Positions 6,931 through 17,089 of a stretch of DNA of 41,884 nucleotides are shown piece by piece; position 1 is the first letter of the stretch; each line of letters begins with the position of its first letter. The notes beneath the pieces were generated by a model, which saw only the letters and a list, made by a program, of their open reading frames with translations, was not told the DNA's origin and did not search any database. The DNA comes from an uncultured Clostridia bacterium (GTDB lineage: Bacteria; Bacillota; Clostridia; TANB77; CAG-465), in contig CAOYAN010000011.1 of the NCBI GenBank assembly GCA_948562205.1, positions 18,629 to 60,512 of the forward strand, written 5' to 3'. The position numbers were made by a program, and so were the translations under genes.

Positions 6931-9900
6931 TTATTTTACAAATCTTTTATTTTTTCTTACAAAACTTACTCCAATAATTAATCCTACTACTGCTATAATG
7001 AAAATGCCTACATACATTAATATATTTATATCATTTGTATCTACAATTGGTTCATATATACACTTATTTATTACTGTATTTCCTTCTAGCCTCTTTTCAT
7101 AATATTTATATGTTCCTTTTTCATCTACTGTATACTCTATCTCATCTCCATATTCATCATACTTTGGTAGTTTGAATTCATATGACCAATTATTGTTAGC
7201 AGACACTTTTTCTTCTGCAACTAGCTTATCTTTATTATATACTTGTAATACTACACTTTCTGGTCGTTTACCATACTCATTATTGTTATCTTCCCATTTT
7301 TTTACTGCTTTTACAAGAACTTTTTCTTCTGGTACCACAAACTCATTTGTTATTGTATTTTTATCTGTAATTACTTTTTTATAGAATTTATTTCCACTAT
7401 ATCTTTCATCTATATAGTATTCTATCTCATTTCCTAATTCATCATATTTTGGCACTTCAAACTCATAACTCCAATTATTTCTGTCACTTACTTCTGCTTC
7501 TGCTATAATGTTTTCTCCAACTTTTAGTTGTAATATTACACTTGTATCTCTTTTTCCACCTGCATTTCCATTATCATTCCATACTTTTTTTCCTACTATC
7601 TTTATTCTATCTTCTAGTACTACAAACTTATTTGTTATAACGTTTCCTACTATTTCTTTTATATAAAATTTACTTGACTCTTCATCAAGTTCTTTTTCAT
7701 CTACTGTATATTCTATTTCATCTCCTGTTTCATTGTATTTTGCAAGTTCAAATGTATGTTTCCACTCATTAGCACTACTTACTACTTGTTCTGCTACTAC
7801 TACTCCATTATTTTTTATTTGTAATGTTATACTTTCTGGCCTTTTTCCTGCTTCATTTTCATTGTCATCCCATATTTTCATTACTTCCAAGTTTATCATC
7901 TCATCTGGTACTTTAAATTTATTTGTTACTGTTGTTGCATTTGTTAGTTCCTTTTCATAAAATTTACTTCCTACATCTCTTTCATCTATATGATATTCTA
8001 TCTCATTTCCATATCTGTCATATTTTGCTAGTTCAAACTCATATCTCCAATTATTTGCCTCATTTACTTCATGCTCTGTTACTACTTCATTATTTGCTAT
8101 TACTTGTAGTATTACACTCTCTGCTCTCTTTCTTGCAAAATTTTCATTATCTTCCCATACTTTTGTTCCTACTATTTTTATTTTATCTTCTGGTACTACA
8201 AATCTATTTGTTATAGTATTTCCTACTATTTCTTTTATATAAAACTTATTTGTATATTCTTCATCTATTGTATATTCTATTTCATTTCCTAAACTATCAT
8301 ACTTTGGAACTTCAATTATATACTCCCATCCTCTTTCTCCATTTGCTTCTATTTCTTGTACTACTCTTTCTCCATCTTTTACTTGTAATGTAATGCTTTC
8401 TGGTCTTTTTCCTGCTTCATTGTTATTATCATCCCATATCTTTTTTATATATATTGTTTCCTTATCATTTGGTACTAAAAATTTATTCGTTGCTGAGTTA
8501 GCACTACCACTTATTCTTATATAAAACTTACTATCAACTTCTTCTATCATAAAATATTTTTCTTCATTTCCTAATTCATCATATTTAGGTAATTTATAAC
8601 TATTATACCATATAGGTGACATTAAACCAACATTTTTTACTAGTTCACCTTTTGAATTCATTATTTTTATATCTAGGCCTGCTGGTCTTTTTCCTGCTTC
8701 ATCATTATTATCTTCCCATATTTTCATTACACCAAAATCTATTGTATCCTCTGGTACTACAAATCTATTTGTTATCACATTTCCTACTATCTCTTTTATA
8801 TAGAATTTTTCTGTTGCAAAACTTTTTTCATCTACTCTATATTCTATTTCACTTCCATCTTCTCTATATTTTTGTAAATTTGTAAATGTATGTTTCCATT
8901 CACTTTCTTCATTTACCTCTGCTTCTGTAATTAATCTCTCTCCATTATATATTTGTAATATTATACTACTTGGTCTTTTATTTGCTTTATTGTTATTATC
9001 TTCCCATATCTTTGTTACTTCTATATCCTTTAGCTTTATACTATTTGTTATATTATATCCTTCATATCTTGTTTCATAATTTTGTACTTCGTCCTCTACT
9101 ATTTCATACTCATATTCTCTTGTATTACTTGCATATACTGGTATATTTTCAAATGTATATTGCCAATTATCTGCTTCTGTTACTGTTTTAGTCTCATATT
9201 CCTGTCCATCTTGTAATAGCTTTACTGTTATACTTTCTGGTCTTAATCCACGCTTATCATTTTCATCTTCCCATGTCTTTATTCCACTTACTTCAGTTCT
9301 TATATCTTCTTTGTGTATTTCTACATTTACTTGATTTGAATATATTCCCTCTACATTATCTATTACTTCTCCTAATGGATCTTTTGCTCTCCAATTTGTG
9401 CTAAACATATTATTTGCTGATGTAAGTATTGTATTATCTTCTGGTGCTTGCATATTTATTAATACAAATACTACATTATTTCCAGATAGTTCCATCTCTG
9501 TTCCATCAGCTTTATATCTTAAATCTACACATATTGATTTAACACGAGTTTTATCTACATCATCTGTTAGTTCCATCCATTTTTCTGGTACTTCTGTTAA
9601 TTTTCCAGGACTTCGTTCCACTGAGTAATATACTTTAGGGGCATATCCTTTTGACACTGCATATGATGTATCTACTCCTAAAAATTTACCTTTCCATCCA
9701 CTACTTATATCATTACCATTTTCATCATATATTGTTTCAAGTGTATCATATATTATTAAGTCTTTTAAGCTATTTGCTCCTGTTGTTACTCTTAGTTTAT
9801 ATGTATATTCACTTCCAGCTGTTGCTTCTGCTGTTTCTTCTACAAATTTTCCTTTTGTAAGATCAGTTCTTACTTGTTTTATTACTGCTTGCTGTGATGA

Positions 9901-12432
9901 TACTGCATGAGTTATATCGAGATAATTTAAGTAAACATATAATTTTTCTTCTATATCTCCATCATTATCTATATCTCTTGCTAATGGGTCATATTGACCA
10001 TCATCTCTATAAATCGTATTACCATAATATTCATATTCTTGATTATTCCACATTGCATATCCCCTATTGGTATAACTTGTTCCATATTCCAATATACTAT
10101 CATATGGTATTTCTGTTTTTATTTCTATGTATATTCCACTATCATAAGCACTACCAGTAAAATTATTTTCTAAATAATAGCTCCAATCTATTTCATTTAG
10201 ATTATATATTATACTTACTTTTGTTCTTCCACTATTTTTATAATTATAGTCTATATCTATTGTAGTATTTTTCTTTAAATAATTTTCAAATTCTTTATAT
10301 GAATCAAATGTTGTCCCATCTTTTAACTTTAGATAACTATATAAATCTCTATTTATACTTATATTATTTTTTATTTCTTCTTTATTCATTGCTAAATTCA
10401 TACCATTTGGCAATATATCATATTGTTTTATGATTACATCTTTATTTACATCATAATAAGCTAAATCTAAAATACTTGTTATAGTATACTTTACTTCATA
10501 TTTTTCTTCTTTTACATTATTTTTTATTGTAGATCTTTTACTTGTATCTAATATAAAATCTCCATCAATTATATCAATCACATAATAATTTCTTTGCATA
10601 TATTTTCCATATGTATTCATATCATATTCTGCTATTTTTAATGTTGATGGTGTTTTATAACTATCAACTGTTTCTTCATTTGCTAAAATTCTATTTCCTT
10701 CATTATCTTTCTTATATACTTGTAAATATCCAAAGTTATATATTATTCCATTTACTATACAGTCTTTTGTATGTATAAGAATATTAATATCTATTTTTCC
10801 TTTATCATAAATCGAATATAATGTTTTATCCAAATCTTTTATTACTATTTTTACTCCAACTATATCATTTCTATCAAATATGATATATTGGTTTTCATCA
10901 CTTGTTATACCTTCACTATATGTTAAATACTCATTTGTATCCTTATATCTTACTTGTATTTCAAATTCATATCCTATTAATTTATCTCCTACACTTTCAT
11001 TATACTTATTATATGTATAAAATATTGGTATATTTATCTGTGTAAAATTATACTCATTATCATTTAACTTTGTTACTTCTCCATTTCCTCTTGTTATATA
11101 TAAAAGATCATCTCCTATCTCTACATCTATTATACTATCTGTATAAAATACATTATAGCCTAGATTCCAACTTGATATCTCTCCATTATTTTTTACTTTA
11201 TTAAAATATAATTTTTCACCCATAGGTGTATTTTTGTTTATTCCATATAAGTTTCCCTTATATTCGAAATCAAATGCTACTAAATTTACTATACTACTTG
11301 CCTCTGCTAATTTTTGCATTTCTTCTTCATCTTCATATCTTCCCCATAATTCTACTATATTTTCTACACTATCTCCTTCATTATATTCATTCTTTGGATA
11401 TCCTATATAATAATAACTTGTAGATTCTAAATAATAATATGTGTTATTTTCTTTTGGTTCTACTTTATTTAAATTTTTATCATATATAACCACACCTTCT
11501 GACAAATTTAATTTTATACAATTATTAAAATTACTAAAATTATACCCATTTTCATCTAGTGCAAATATTATATAATAACTACTTGAGGATCTATAAGCAT
11601 ATCTAACCCAATAATAATCATCTAATATGTCTTCTATTTTTGTATAATCAGCTTTTACTCCCGCCGTTGCATTATTTTTTAATGTATATGATTTCTTTGT
11701 TGCAGTATAATGAAAATTGCATATATTTGACTCTCTTGTTATTATTTCTTCTGCATTTTCTATATTTTCTTTTATTTTTGTCCTAAATTCTAAATCTGTT
11801 TTTATTTTAAACTCTGGCGATAAATTATATACTATCTGTATTACTCCCTCAAAGTGTTCATTTGGCTCTACTATACTATTATTTATAAATGTATATATAT
11901 TAGTTTCCTCATTATAACTATAGCTCCAATCATATATTTTAGTTATATCAGTTGTTTTATCTGCTGCTATTACTATATTATTTTTTAGCCAATAGTCATA
12001 ATATGTAGTATAACTACTATATTTCATTTCATAATTTCTCCAATACTCACTAAAACTCTCTTTACTAATTCCTGGTATTGTTATTTCTATCTCTCCTGGC
12101 TGATACCCCTTATTTGTTGTACATGCATAATTTATTTGCATACATAATTGCTTTGTTTCCTTTATTTTTGTTGCATTCCAAATAAATTCTGTTATTGCTT
12201 GATTTGGTGTATCACTACTTCTATCATACATTACTAGCTGTATATTCCAGTTTTCATCTTCTACTTCTAATGCATTTGTTTTCTTTGTACTATTTACTGT
12301 TATTATTATCATTGTACTTATTAAAAATATCCATAACATTATTGTAAATATTGATATTTGTCTTTTTACTTTGTTCTTTTTCCTTTTATTTTTTTTATCT
12401 ATTTTGTTATTATTTTTGTTAATTTCTTCCAT
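6931..12432 (-). CDS. Giant cell-surface protein with eight Cna-B repeats
   Basis: A 1833-residue surface protein. Residues 1-28 are Lys/Asn-rich, followed by an N-terminal hydrophobic export helix (about 29-47, IFTIMLWIFLISTMIIIT). Residues about 55-1040 are a large Tyr/Asn-rich ectodomain without a recognised fold; part (about 860-1000) looks like a fibrillar adhesin segment (EYTYKLRVTTGANSLKDLIIYDTL). Residues about 1044-1790 hold eight Cna-B-type beta-sandwich repeats of about 95 residues, each starting with K-W/I-W-E/D-D-N and containing KRPESI and EYTVDE. A C-terminal helix and RKNKRFVK tail follow. The spot where LPxTG should be reads EPIVDTNDIN, so the sorting signal is degenerate or absent. 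Likely adhesin or pilin-like stalk; ligand unknown. Confidence 0.85.
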   Translation of the reverse strand: MEEINKNNNKIDKKNKRKKNKVKRQISIFTIMLWIFLISTMIIITVNSTKKTNALEVEDENWNIQLVMYDRSSDTPNQAITEFIWNATKIKETKQLCMQINYACTTNKGYQPGEIEITIPGISKESFSEYWRNYEMKYSSYTTYYDYWLKNNIVIAADKTTDITKIYDWSYSYNEETNIYTFINNSIVEPNEHFEGVIQIVYNLSPEFKIKTDLEFRTKIKENIENAEEIITRESNICNFHYTATKKSYTLKNNATAGVKADYTKIEDILDDYYWVRYAYRSSSSYYIIFALDENGYNFSNFNNCIKLNLSEGVVIYDKNLNKVEPKENNTYYYLESTSYYYIGYPKNEYNEGDSVENIVELWGRYEDEEEMQKLAEASSIVNLVAFDFEYKGNLYGINKNTPMGEKLYFNKVKNNGEISSWNLGYNVFYTDSIIDVEIGDDLLYITRGNGEVTKLNDNEYNFTQINIPIFYTYNKYNESVGDKLIGYEFEIQVRYKDTNEYLTYSEGITSDENQYIIFDRNDIVGVKIVIKDLDKTLYSIYDKGKIDINILIHTKDCIVNGIIYNFGYLQVYKKDNEGNRILANEETVDSYKTPSTLKIAEYDMNTYGKYMQRNYYVIDIIDGDFILDTSKRSTIKNNVKEEKYEVKYTITSILDLAYYDVNKDVIIKQYDILPNGMNLAMNKEEIKNNISINRDLYSYLKLKDGTTFDSYKEFENYLKKNTTIDIDYNYKNSGRTKVSIIYNLNEIDWSYYLENNFTGSAYDSGIYIEIKTEIPYDSILEYGTSYTNRGYAMWNNQEYEYYGNTIYRDDGQYDPLARDIDNDGDIEEKLYVYLNYLDITHAVSSQQAVIKQVRTDLTKGKFVEETAEATAGSEYTYKLRVTTGANSLKDLIIYDTLETIYDENGNDISSGWKGKFLGVDTSYAVSKGYAPKVYYSVERSPGKLTEVPEKWMELTDDVDKTRVKSICVDLRYKADGTEMELSGNNVVFVLINMQAPEDNTILTSANNMFSTNWRAKDPLGEVIDNVEGIYSNQVNVEIHKEDIRTEVSGIKTWEDENDKRGLRPESITVKLLQDGQEYETKTVTEADNWQYTFENIPVYASNTREYEYEIVEDEVQNYETRYEGYNITNSIKLKDIEVTKIWEDNNNKANKRPSSIILQIYNGERLITEAEVNEESEWKHTFTNLQKYREDGSEIEYRVDEKSFATEKFYIKEIVGNVITNRFVVPEDTIDFGVMKIWEDNNDEAGKRPAGLDIKIMNSKGELVKNVGLMSPIWYNSYKLPKYDELGNEEKYFMIEEVDSKFYIRISGSANSATNKFLVPNDKETIYIKKIWDDNNNEAGKRPESITLQVKDGERVVQEIEANGERGWEYIIEVPKYDSLGNEIEYTIDEEYTNKFYIKEIVGNTITNRFVVPEDKIKIVGTKVWEDNENFARKRAESVILQVIANNEVVTEHEVNEANNWRYEFELAKYDRYGNEIEYHIDERDVGSKFYEKELTNATTVTNKFKVPDEMINLEVMKIWDDNENEAGKRPESITLQIKNNGVVVAEQVVSSANEWKHTFELAKYNETGDEIEYTVDEKELDEESSKFYIKEIVGNVITNKFVVLEDRIKIVGKKVWNDNGNAGGKRDTSVILQLKVGENIIAEAEVSDRNNWSYEFEVPKYDELGNEIEYYIDERYSGNKFYKKVITDKNTITNEFVVPEEKVLVKAVKKWEDNNNEYGKRPESVVLQVYNKDKLVAEEKVSANNNWSYEFKLPKYDEYGDEIEYTVDEKGTYKYYEKRLEGNTVINKCIYEPIVDTNDINILMYVGIFIIAVVGLIIGVSFVRKNKRFVK

Positions 12433-12554
12433 ATATCAAATTTCCTCCTATTCCATTATCTCACCTTTTTATGTAATCTACCATTTTAAAACATTTTGTA
12501 ATGACTTATTATCCAAAAATCCATGACATATTATACTTTTTTTAACATAAAAAC

Positions 12555-12581
12555 GACTGGTACTATCATCTAGTATCAGTC
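12555..12581 (-). terminator. Hairpin with T tract in the leader of the Cna-B gene
   Basis: Stem 12555-12565 / 12571-12581 (11 bp, one G-U, loop TCATC); on the minus strand it is followed by GTTTTTATG. It lies about 120 bp upstream of the Cna-B start and 200 bp after the glycosylase gene. It may end glycosylase transcripts or act as an attenuator in the Cna-B leader. Confidence 0.6.
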
Positions 12582-12644
12582 TATATATTTTAGGGCATAT
12601 TTCCCCCTTGTTATTTCATTTTTCTTTGTGTTTTTAAATATTAC

Positions 12645-12664
12645 GTGTGTGTGTGTGTGTGTGT
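12645..12664. repeat. (GT)10 microsatellite in a 350-bp leader
   Basis: Twenty bases of perfect GT, the only long dinucleotide tract in the window. It lies in the gap 12433-12780 between the glycosylase and the Cna-B gene, both on the minus strand. On that strand the tract is CA within a short ORF, ATG 12705 or 12699 behind AAAGGA, that encodes HTHTHT and stops at 12634. With one more GT unit the frame would stay open to a TGA inside the hairpin at 12555-12581. Otherwise the gap shows only AT-rich sequence. Slippage of such tracts is a known cause of phase variation; an effect here is inferred. Confidence 0.7.
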
Positions 12665-12780
12665 AGTTCAATCATACTTGTACTAACTTTAGTTTCCATA
12701 ATCATTTTCCTTTCTTTTTATTTTTTGTTTTCTTTTGATTACATATTTATCCTATCATTTATTTAAACTTTTTTCAAGTA

Positions 12781-13260
12781 CTATTTTATTTTTTCACTCC
12801 AAACATCAACTAATTTATCAAGTGTATATCTTGCATTAGCAGGACTAGTAGATGGCAGAACATCTACTTTAAACTTAATATTTTTATGATATTTTTTAAA
12901 TACTTCATATGATTTATTCCCATTACAAAATATCTTTTCTACATTACTATTTTTAAGTATTTTTTCTATATCATTTGGTATAACATTTTTTATACTACTG
13001 TCATCTGAATTCTCTATATCACATTCTTTTATACTATCCCATATAGCAGTATTATTAGCAAGTAAAAATTTAATTTTATCCTCTTTAGTTATAAGCTCTT
13101 TGTTATAATTATATATTTTTTGTAAAACTTTCCAAAATCTATTTTGAGTATGCGCATAATAAAAACTTGCTTCTCTAGACTTTACAGATGGAAAACTCCC
13201 AAGTATTAATATTTTACTATTTTTATCATATATTGGTTCAAATGGATGTGTAACTCTCAT
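12781..13260 (-). CDS. DNA glycosylase, hypoxanthine/uracil type (UDG superfamily)
   Basis: A 159-residue member of the UDG superfamily resembling the family 6 hypoxanthine-DNA glycosylases (TIGR04274). Visible are VTHPFEPIYD, motif 1 LGSFPSVKSREASFYYAH (about residues 21-38), the conserved QNRFWKVL, and motif 2 LPSTSPANA (about 138-146). It would excise deaminated bases (hypoxanthine from adenine, perhaps uracil) to start base-excision repair. The start follows AAGGAGAT. It lies 111 bp downstream of smc on the same strand, after a terminator. Length is typical. Substrate preference is not decidable by eye. Confidence 0.8.
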   Translation of the reverse strand: MRVTHPFEPIYDKNSKILILGSFPSVKSREASFYYAHTQNRFWKVLQKIYNYNKELITKEDKIKFLLANNTAIWDSIKECDIENSDDSSIKNVIPNDIEKILKNSNVEKIFCNGNKSYEVFKKYHKNIKFKVDVLPSTSPANARYTLDKLVDVWSEKIK

Positions 13261-13283
13261 ATTCTATCTCCTTATATTATAAG

Positions 13284-13313
13284 AAAATCTTGAAACTTTG
13301 TTCAAGATTTTTT
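13284..13313. terminator. Terminator downstream of smc
   Basis: Perfect 11-bp stem AAAATCTTGAA (13284-13294) / TTCAAGATTTT (13301-13311), loop ACTTTG. On the plus strand T residues follow directly; on the minus strand TTTTCTT ends the stem. Its place, 60 bp after smc, fits termination of smc. Confidence 0.7.
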
Positions 13314-13371
13314 ATTTATTATATATATTTTTTTAATTTTTGTATTATATTTTATATATTACATATATTAT

Positions 13372-16300
13372 CTATCCAAGTTTCATTGAAACCACCTTAG
13401 ATATACCATATTCTTGCATTGTAATACCATACACAGAAGATGCAACCTCCATTGTACCTTTTCTATGTGTAATTACAATAAACTGATTTTTCTTAGAATA
13501 TTTTTTAATATATTCAGCAAAACGATGTACATTAACATCATCTAAAGCAGCCTCAATTTCATCTAATATACAAAAAGGTGGTGATTTCATTTTAAGTATT
13601 GCAAATAGCAGAGCTGTTGCCGTAAGTGCTCTTTCTCCGCCAGATAAAAGCATCATATTTTGAAGCTTCTTTCCAGGTGGTTGAACTTCTATATCAATTC
13701 CACAAGTTAGTACATTTGACTCATCAGAAAGTTTTAATTCTGCTTTTCCTCCACCAAACAATTCTTTGAAAGTCTCATTAAAGTTTTCAGTAATAATTTT
13801 AAACTGTTTTGTAAACTGTTGCTTCATAATACTAGTCATATTGTTTATAAGATTATTTAGTTTTGATTTAGTTTCTTCAAGATCATTTTTTTGCTTTGTA
13901 ATAAAATCATATCTTTCTTTAGTATTTTTATATTCTTCTATTGCACTTACATTTACTTCACCTAGATCTTTTATATTCTTTCTTATTTTATCTGCTTTTT
14001 TTACTATATCTTTTTCTTCTACATCAATATTTTCTGCAAGACTTCTAGCATTTGATATAGTAATTTCATAGTCTTCCCACATTTTGTTTTTTAAGTTTTC
14101 TATTTCAATATTAAATTTAATTTTTCTTGCCTCAACTTTTTCAATTTCTTGTTTTAATTTTTCTTGTCTTTTAACATTTTCAATAGTATCATTATTTAAT
14201 TTTTCTTGTTCTAATTCCTTAGATTCTTTTTTTAGTTTAAGATTATCTGTAAACTCTAAAAACTCTATTTTAAACTTAGATTTTTCTTTTATTTCTTCTT
14301 TTATTTCTTCTATTTCCTTTAAACTTAGAACAACGCTACTAGTAGAGTTTTCAATTTGTTCCCTCTTCTTTACTATTCCATTTTCAAAATTTAAAATATC
14401 TTGTTCTATCTTCTCTTTCATTTCATCAATAGAGGCAACGCTCTCATCAAAAGAGGAAAGAGAAATTTTAAGATTTACAACATCTTCATTTAAGAAATCA
14501 ATTTCTTTTTGTTTTTCCTTATTAAATCTAGCATATTCATCTATTATTTCTTGTTTAGATGAATTATCTTCATCAATAATGCTAATTCTATCTTCTTTTT
14601 GTTTTATATCCTCTAGTATTTTAGTATTTTCTTCTTTTAGACTTTCAAGAAGTTTATTACTATTTTCTTTTTGAGTCTCCATTCTTTCAATATCTCTTTT
14701 TATATTCTCATATTTTTCAGTAAATGTTGCGACTTCAATATTTAGATTATCTTTTTTAATTGTAATTTCATTTAAAGAATTTTGAGCCTCTTCTTTTTCC
14801 TTTTGTATACAGTTTATTTCATCTTTAAACTTCGTATACGCTTTTTCTTTTTTTAAAATCACTTCTTTTAAATTAGAAATTTTTTCTTGTCTACCTATTA
14901 GACCCGCAGATTTATTTTTTACTTTACCGCCAGTCATACTACCAGTAGTTCCAATAAGTTCTCCTGATAGAGTAACAATTCTTAAAGTATTTTTAAGTTT
15001 CTTTGAAATACTAATTGCATTATCTATATTATCTACAACAATAGTATTATTTAATGCAAGCTCTATAGCATTTTTATACTTATCATCAAATTTTACAAGT
15101 TTTGAAGCAACACCTATAAAGCCATCAAATTTACTAAGTTTAGCTTCATTTACACTATCTGCCCTAACAATACTATCAAGAGGTAGAAATGTTACTCTAC
15201 CAAGTGAATTTTCATTTAAATATGATATAAGCTCTTTTGCCTCTTTATCACTTTCCACAACAACATTTTGTAAAAATCCACCAAGTGCAATTTCAATAGC
15301 ATACTCATACTTATCCTCTGTAGATATAAGACTTGCAACTGTACCATAAACTTTAGAACTATTATTTGATTTGGCAAAATCAAGAACAGCCTTTACACTT
15401 TTATTATATCCTTCATTTTCAGCCTCTAAATTTAACATATAATTTAGTTTTGCCTTAAGTGTCATAATATCTTGGTTAAGACCTGATGACTCCTTAGAGA
15501 TATTTTCTATATTTAAATTTACACTCTCTATTTTATTTTGTAATTTTTCATAATCTTCATTTATACTTTTTAATTCATTAGATTTACTACTTAACTCTAA
15601 ATATATATCATTTTTATGAGCATTTAAACTATCTTTTTGAGTAATACTTTTCTCATCTTGTTTTATCTTTTCTGCAATTTGTTTTTCATTTGCATCCATT
15701 GTTGCACTTATACTGCTAATAGTTTCTCTAAGCTCATATTTTTCTTCCATTTGTATATCTATTTGTTTTTTTAGATTTTCTATTTCAAGTCCACGATTAT
15801 CTAAAGTTGACATCATCTTTTCAAGTTCGCTTTGCTTTTGTAAAAGCTCATTTTCAAATTTTATTTTATTCTCTGACACTGAATCACGTTTTTTTATTCT
15901 CTTCTCTATTTCTTCTTTTAATAATTCAATTTTTTCGGTATCCTCTAAAATTTCATTTTTTAATCTTTCAACATTTTGATTAGAAGTATCAATACTTGCA
16001 TTTAATATCTCAATTCTAGAATTTAATTTTTCAGTTTCAGTTTCAACTAAGTAATATTTTTCCTTAGCTTTTTCAAGTTCATCACTAATTTTTAGTATAT
16101 CCTCTTTTATATTATGTTTTACTTCTTCTATTTTACTACTATTAGTCTCTTCAACTAAAATATCATTTTTTAATATATCAATAGTATCCTCTAATTTTTT
16201 TAAACTTTCTGCATTTCTATCAACACTTTGTATAAATATTTTTATATCTAAGCTTTTTAGTTCATCCCTTAGTTTTAAATACTCTTTTGCGACTTCTGCT

Positions 16301-16923
16301 TTTTTCTCTAATGGTCCAATTGTATTTTCAATTTCTGTAATTATATCTGTAACACGAATAAGAGTATTTTCAGTATTTTCTAATTTTCTTGTTGCTTCAT
16401 CTTTTCTAGTTCTATATTTAACAATTCCAGATGCTTCCTCAAATATATGACGTCTCTCATCAGATTTAGATGAAAGTATTTCATCTATTTTTCCTTGAGA
16501 TACAATACTATATCCATCTTTTCCAAGTCCTGTATCCATAAATAGTTCTTGTATATCTTTTAATCTACATTCTGTGCCATTGATTAAATAATTACTCTCT
16601 CCTGTTCTATATACTCTTCTTGTAACAACAACTTCACTAAATTCAACTGGAAGTTCTGAGTCACTGTTATCAAGATACATAGAAACTTCAGCAAAGCCAA
16701 CTTTTTTTCTAGCCTGAGTACCTGCAAATATAACATCTTCCATTTTAGAACCACGAAGATTTTTTGCACTTTGTTCACCTAGTACCCATTTTATAGCATC
16801 AGAAATATTACTTTTTCCACTTCCATTTGGTCCAACTATTGTAGTTACACCATCTAAAAATAGCACTTCTGTTTTATCTGCAAAAGATTTAAATCCTTGT
16901 ATTTCTAATTTTTTTAACTGCAT
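13372..16923 (-). CDS. smc: Chromosome segregation/condensation ATPase SMC
   Basis: 1183 residues, the usual length. The head halves and hinge are complete: FKSFADKTEV, Walker A GPNGSGKSN (about 32-40), QGKIDEIL, a long coiled coil, the hinge (about 500-660, with YGTVASLI, GFLQNVVVE, GTTGSMTGGK), a second coiled coil, the ABC signature LSGGERALTA (about 1090) and Walker B FCILDEIEAALDD. With ScpA/B, which are not here, it forms the condensin that organises the chromosome. The start follows AAGGGGA and a consensus promoter lies 25 bp upstream. The common neighbours rnc and ftsY are absent, so the gene stands alone here. Confidence 0.97.
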   Translation of the reverse strand: MQLKKLEIQGFKSFADKTEVLFLDGVTTIVGPNGSGKSNISDAIKWVLGEQSAKNLRGSKMEDVIFAGTQARKKVGFAEVSMYLDNSDSELPVEFSEVVVTRRVYRTGESNYLINGTECRLKDIQELFMDTGLGKDGYSIVSQGKIDEILSSKSDERRHIFEEASGIVKYRTRKDEATRKLENTENTLIRVTDIITEIENTIGPLEKKAEVAKEYLKLRDELKSLDIKIFIQSVDRNAESLKKLEDTIDILKNDILVEETNSSKIEEVKHNIKEDILKISDELEKAKEKYYLVETETEKLNSRIEILNASIDTSNQNVERLKNEILEDTEKIELLKEEIEKRIKKRDSVSENKIKFENELLQKQSELEKMMSTLDNRGLEIENLKKQIDIQMEEKYELRETISSISATMDANEKQIAEKIKQDEKSITQKDSLNAHKNDIYLELSSKSNELKSINEDYEKLQNKIESVNLNIENISKESSGLNQDIMTLKAKLNYMLNLEAENEGYNKSVKAVLDFAKSNNSSKVYGTVASLISTEDKYEYAIEIALGGFLQNVVVESDKEAKELISYLNENSLGRVTFLPLDSIVRADSVNEAKLSKFDGFIGVASKLVKFDDKYKNAIELALNNTIVVDNIDNAISISKKLKNTLRIVTLSGELIGTTGSMTGGKVKNKSAGLIGRQEKISNLKEVILKKEKAYTKFKDEINCIQKEKEEAQNSLNEITIKKDNLNIEVATFTEKYENIKRDIERMETQKENSNKLLESLKEENTKILEDIKQKEDRISIIDEDNSSKQEIIDEYARFNKEKQKEIDFLNEDVVNLKISLSSFDESVASIDEMKEKIEQDILNFENGIVKKREQIENSTSSVVLSLKEIEEIKEEIKEKSKFKIEFLEFTDNLKLKKESKELEQEKLNNDTIENVKRQEKLKQEIEKVEARKIKFNIEIENLKNKMWEDYEITISNARSLAENIDVEEKDIVKKADKIRKNIKDLGEVNVSAIEEYKNTKERYDFITKQKNDLEETKSKLNNLINNMTSIMKQQFTKQFKIITENFNETFKELFGGGKAELKLSDESNVLTCGIDIEVQPPGKKLQNMMLLSGGERALTATALLFAILKMKSPPFCILDEIEAALDDVNVHRFAEYIKKYSKKNQFIVITHRKGTMEVASSVYGITMQEYGISKVVSMKLG

Positions 16924-16947
16924 ATCAATTCCCCTTTTTACTTCTAC

Positions 16948-16976
16948 ATTATATTACAAAGAATGCAATAATTCAA
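16948..16976 (-). promoter_or_regulatory. smc promoter
   Basis: Minus strand TTGAAT (16976-16971), 17-bp spacer, TATAAT (16953-16948), 25 bp before the smc start. Confidence 0.6.
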
Positions 16977-17014
16977 GAAATTTCCAGAAATTATTTAAAC
17001 TTTAAAACTTAAGG

Positions 17015-17043
17015 TTGACTTTACATAATTTAGATGATATAAT
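17015..17043 (+). promoter_or_regulatory. Promoter of the 104-residue unknown gene
   Basis: TTGACT (17015-17020), 17-bp spacer, TATAAT (17038-17043): close to a perfect SigA promoter. Nearly the same core, TTGACTT...GATATAAT, precedes the plus-strand genes at 37963 and 39290. Confidence 0.7.
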
Positions 17044-17089
17044 ATCTTAAATTATTTTATATTACCTATTAATTAATGGAGGTTTAAGA

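Noticed and set aside
7172..11917. Many plus-strand ORFs inside the Cna-B gene
   Set aside because: All are antisense to the repeats and rich in Leu, Tyr and His from the AT-rich complement; none has a ribosome site.
12592..12610. Minimal ORF ATG-CCC-TAA behind AAGGGGG on the minus strand
   Set aside because: A two-codon frame in the adhesin leader; probably chance, no further support.
13766..14674. Plus-strand ORFs inside smc
   Set aside because: Antisense to SMC coiled coil; Phe/Ser/Leu-rich complement of Lys/Glu codons.
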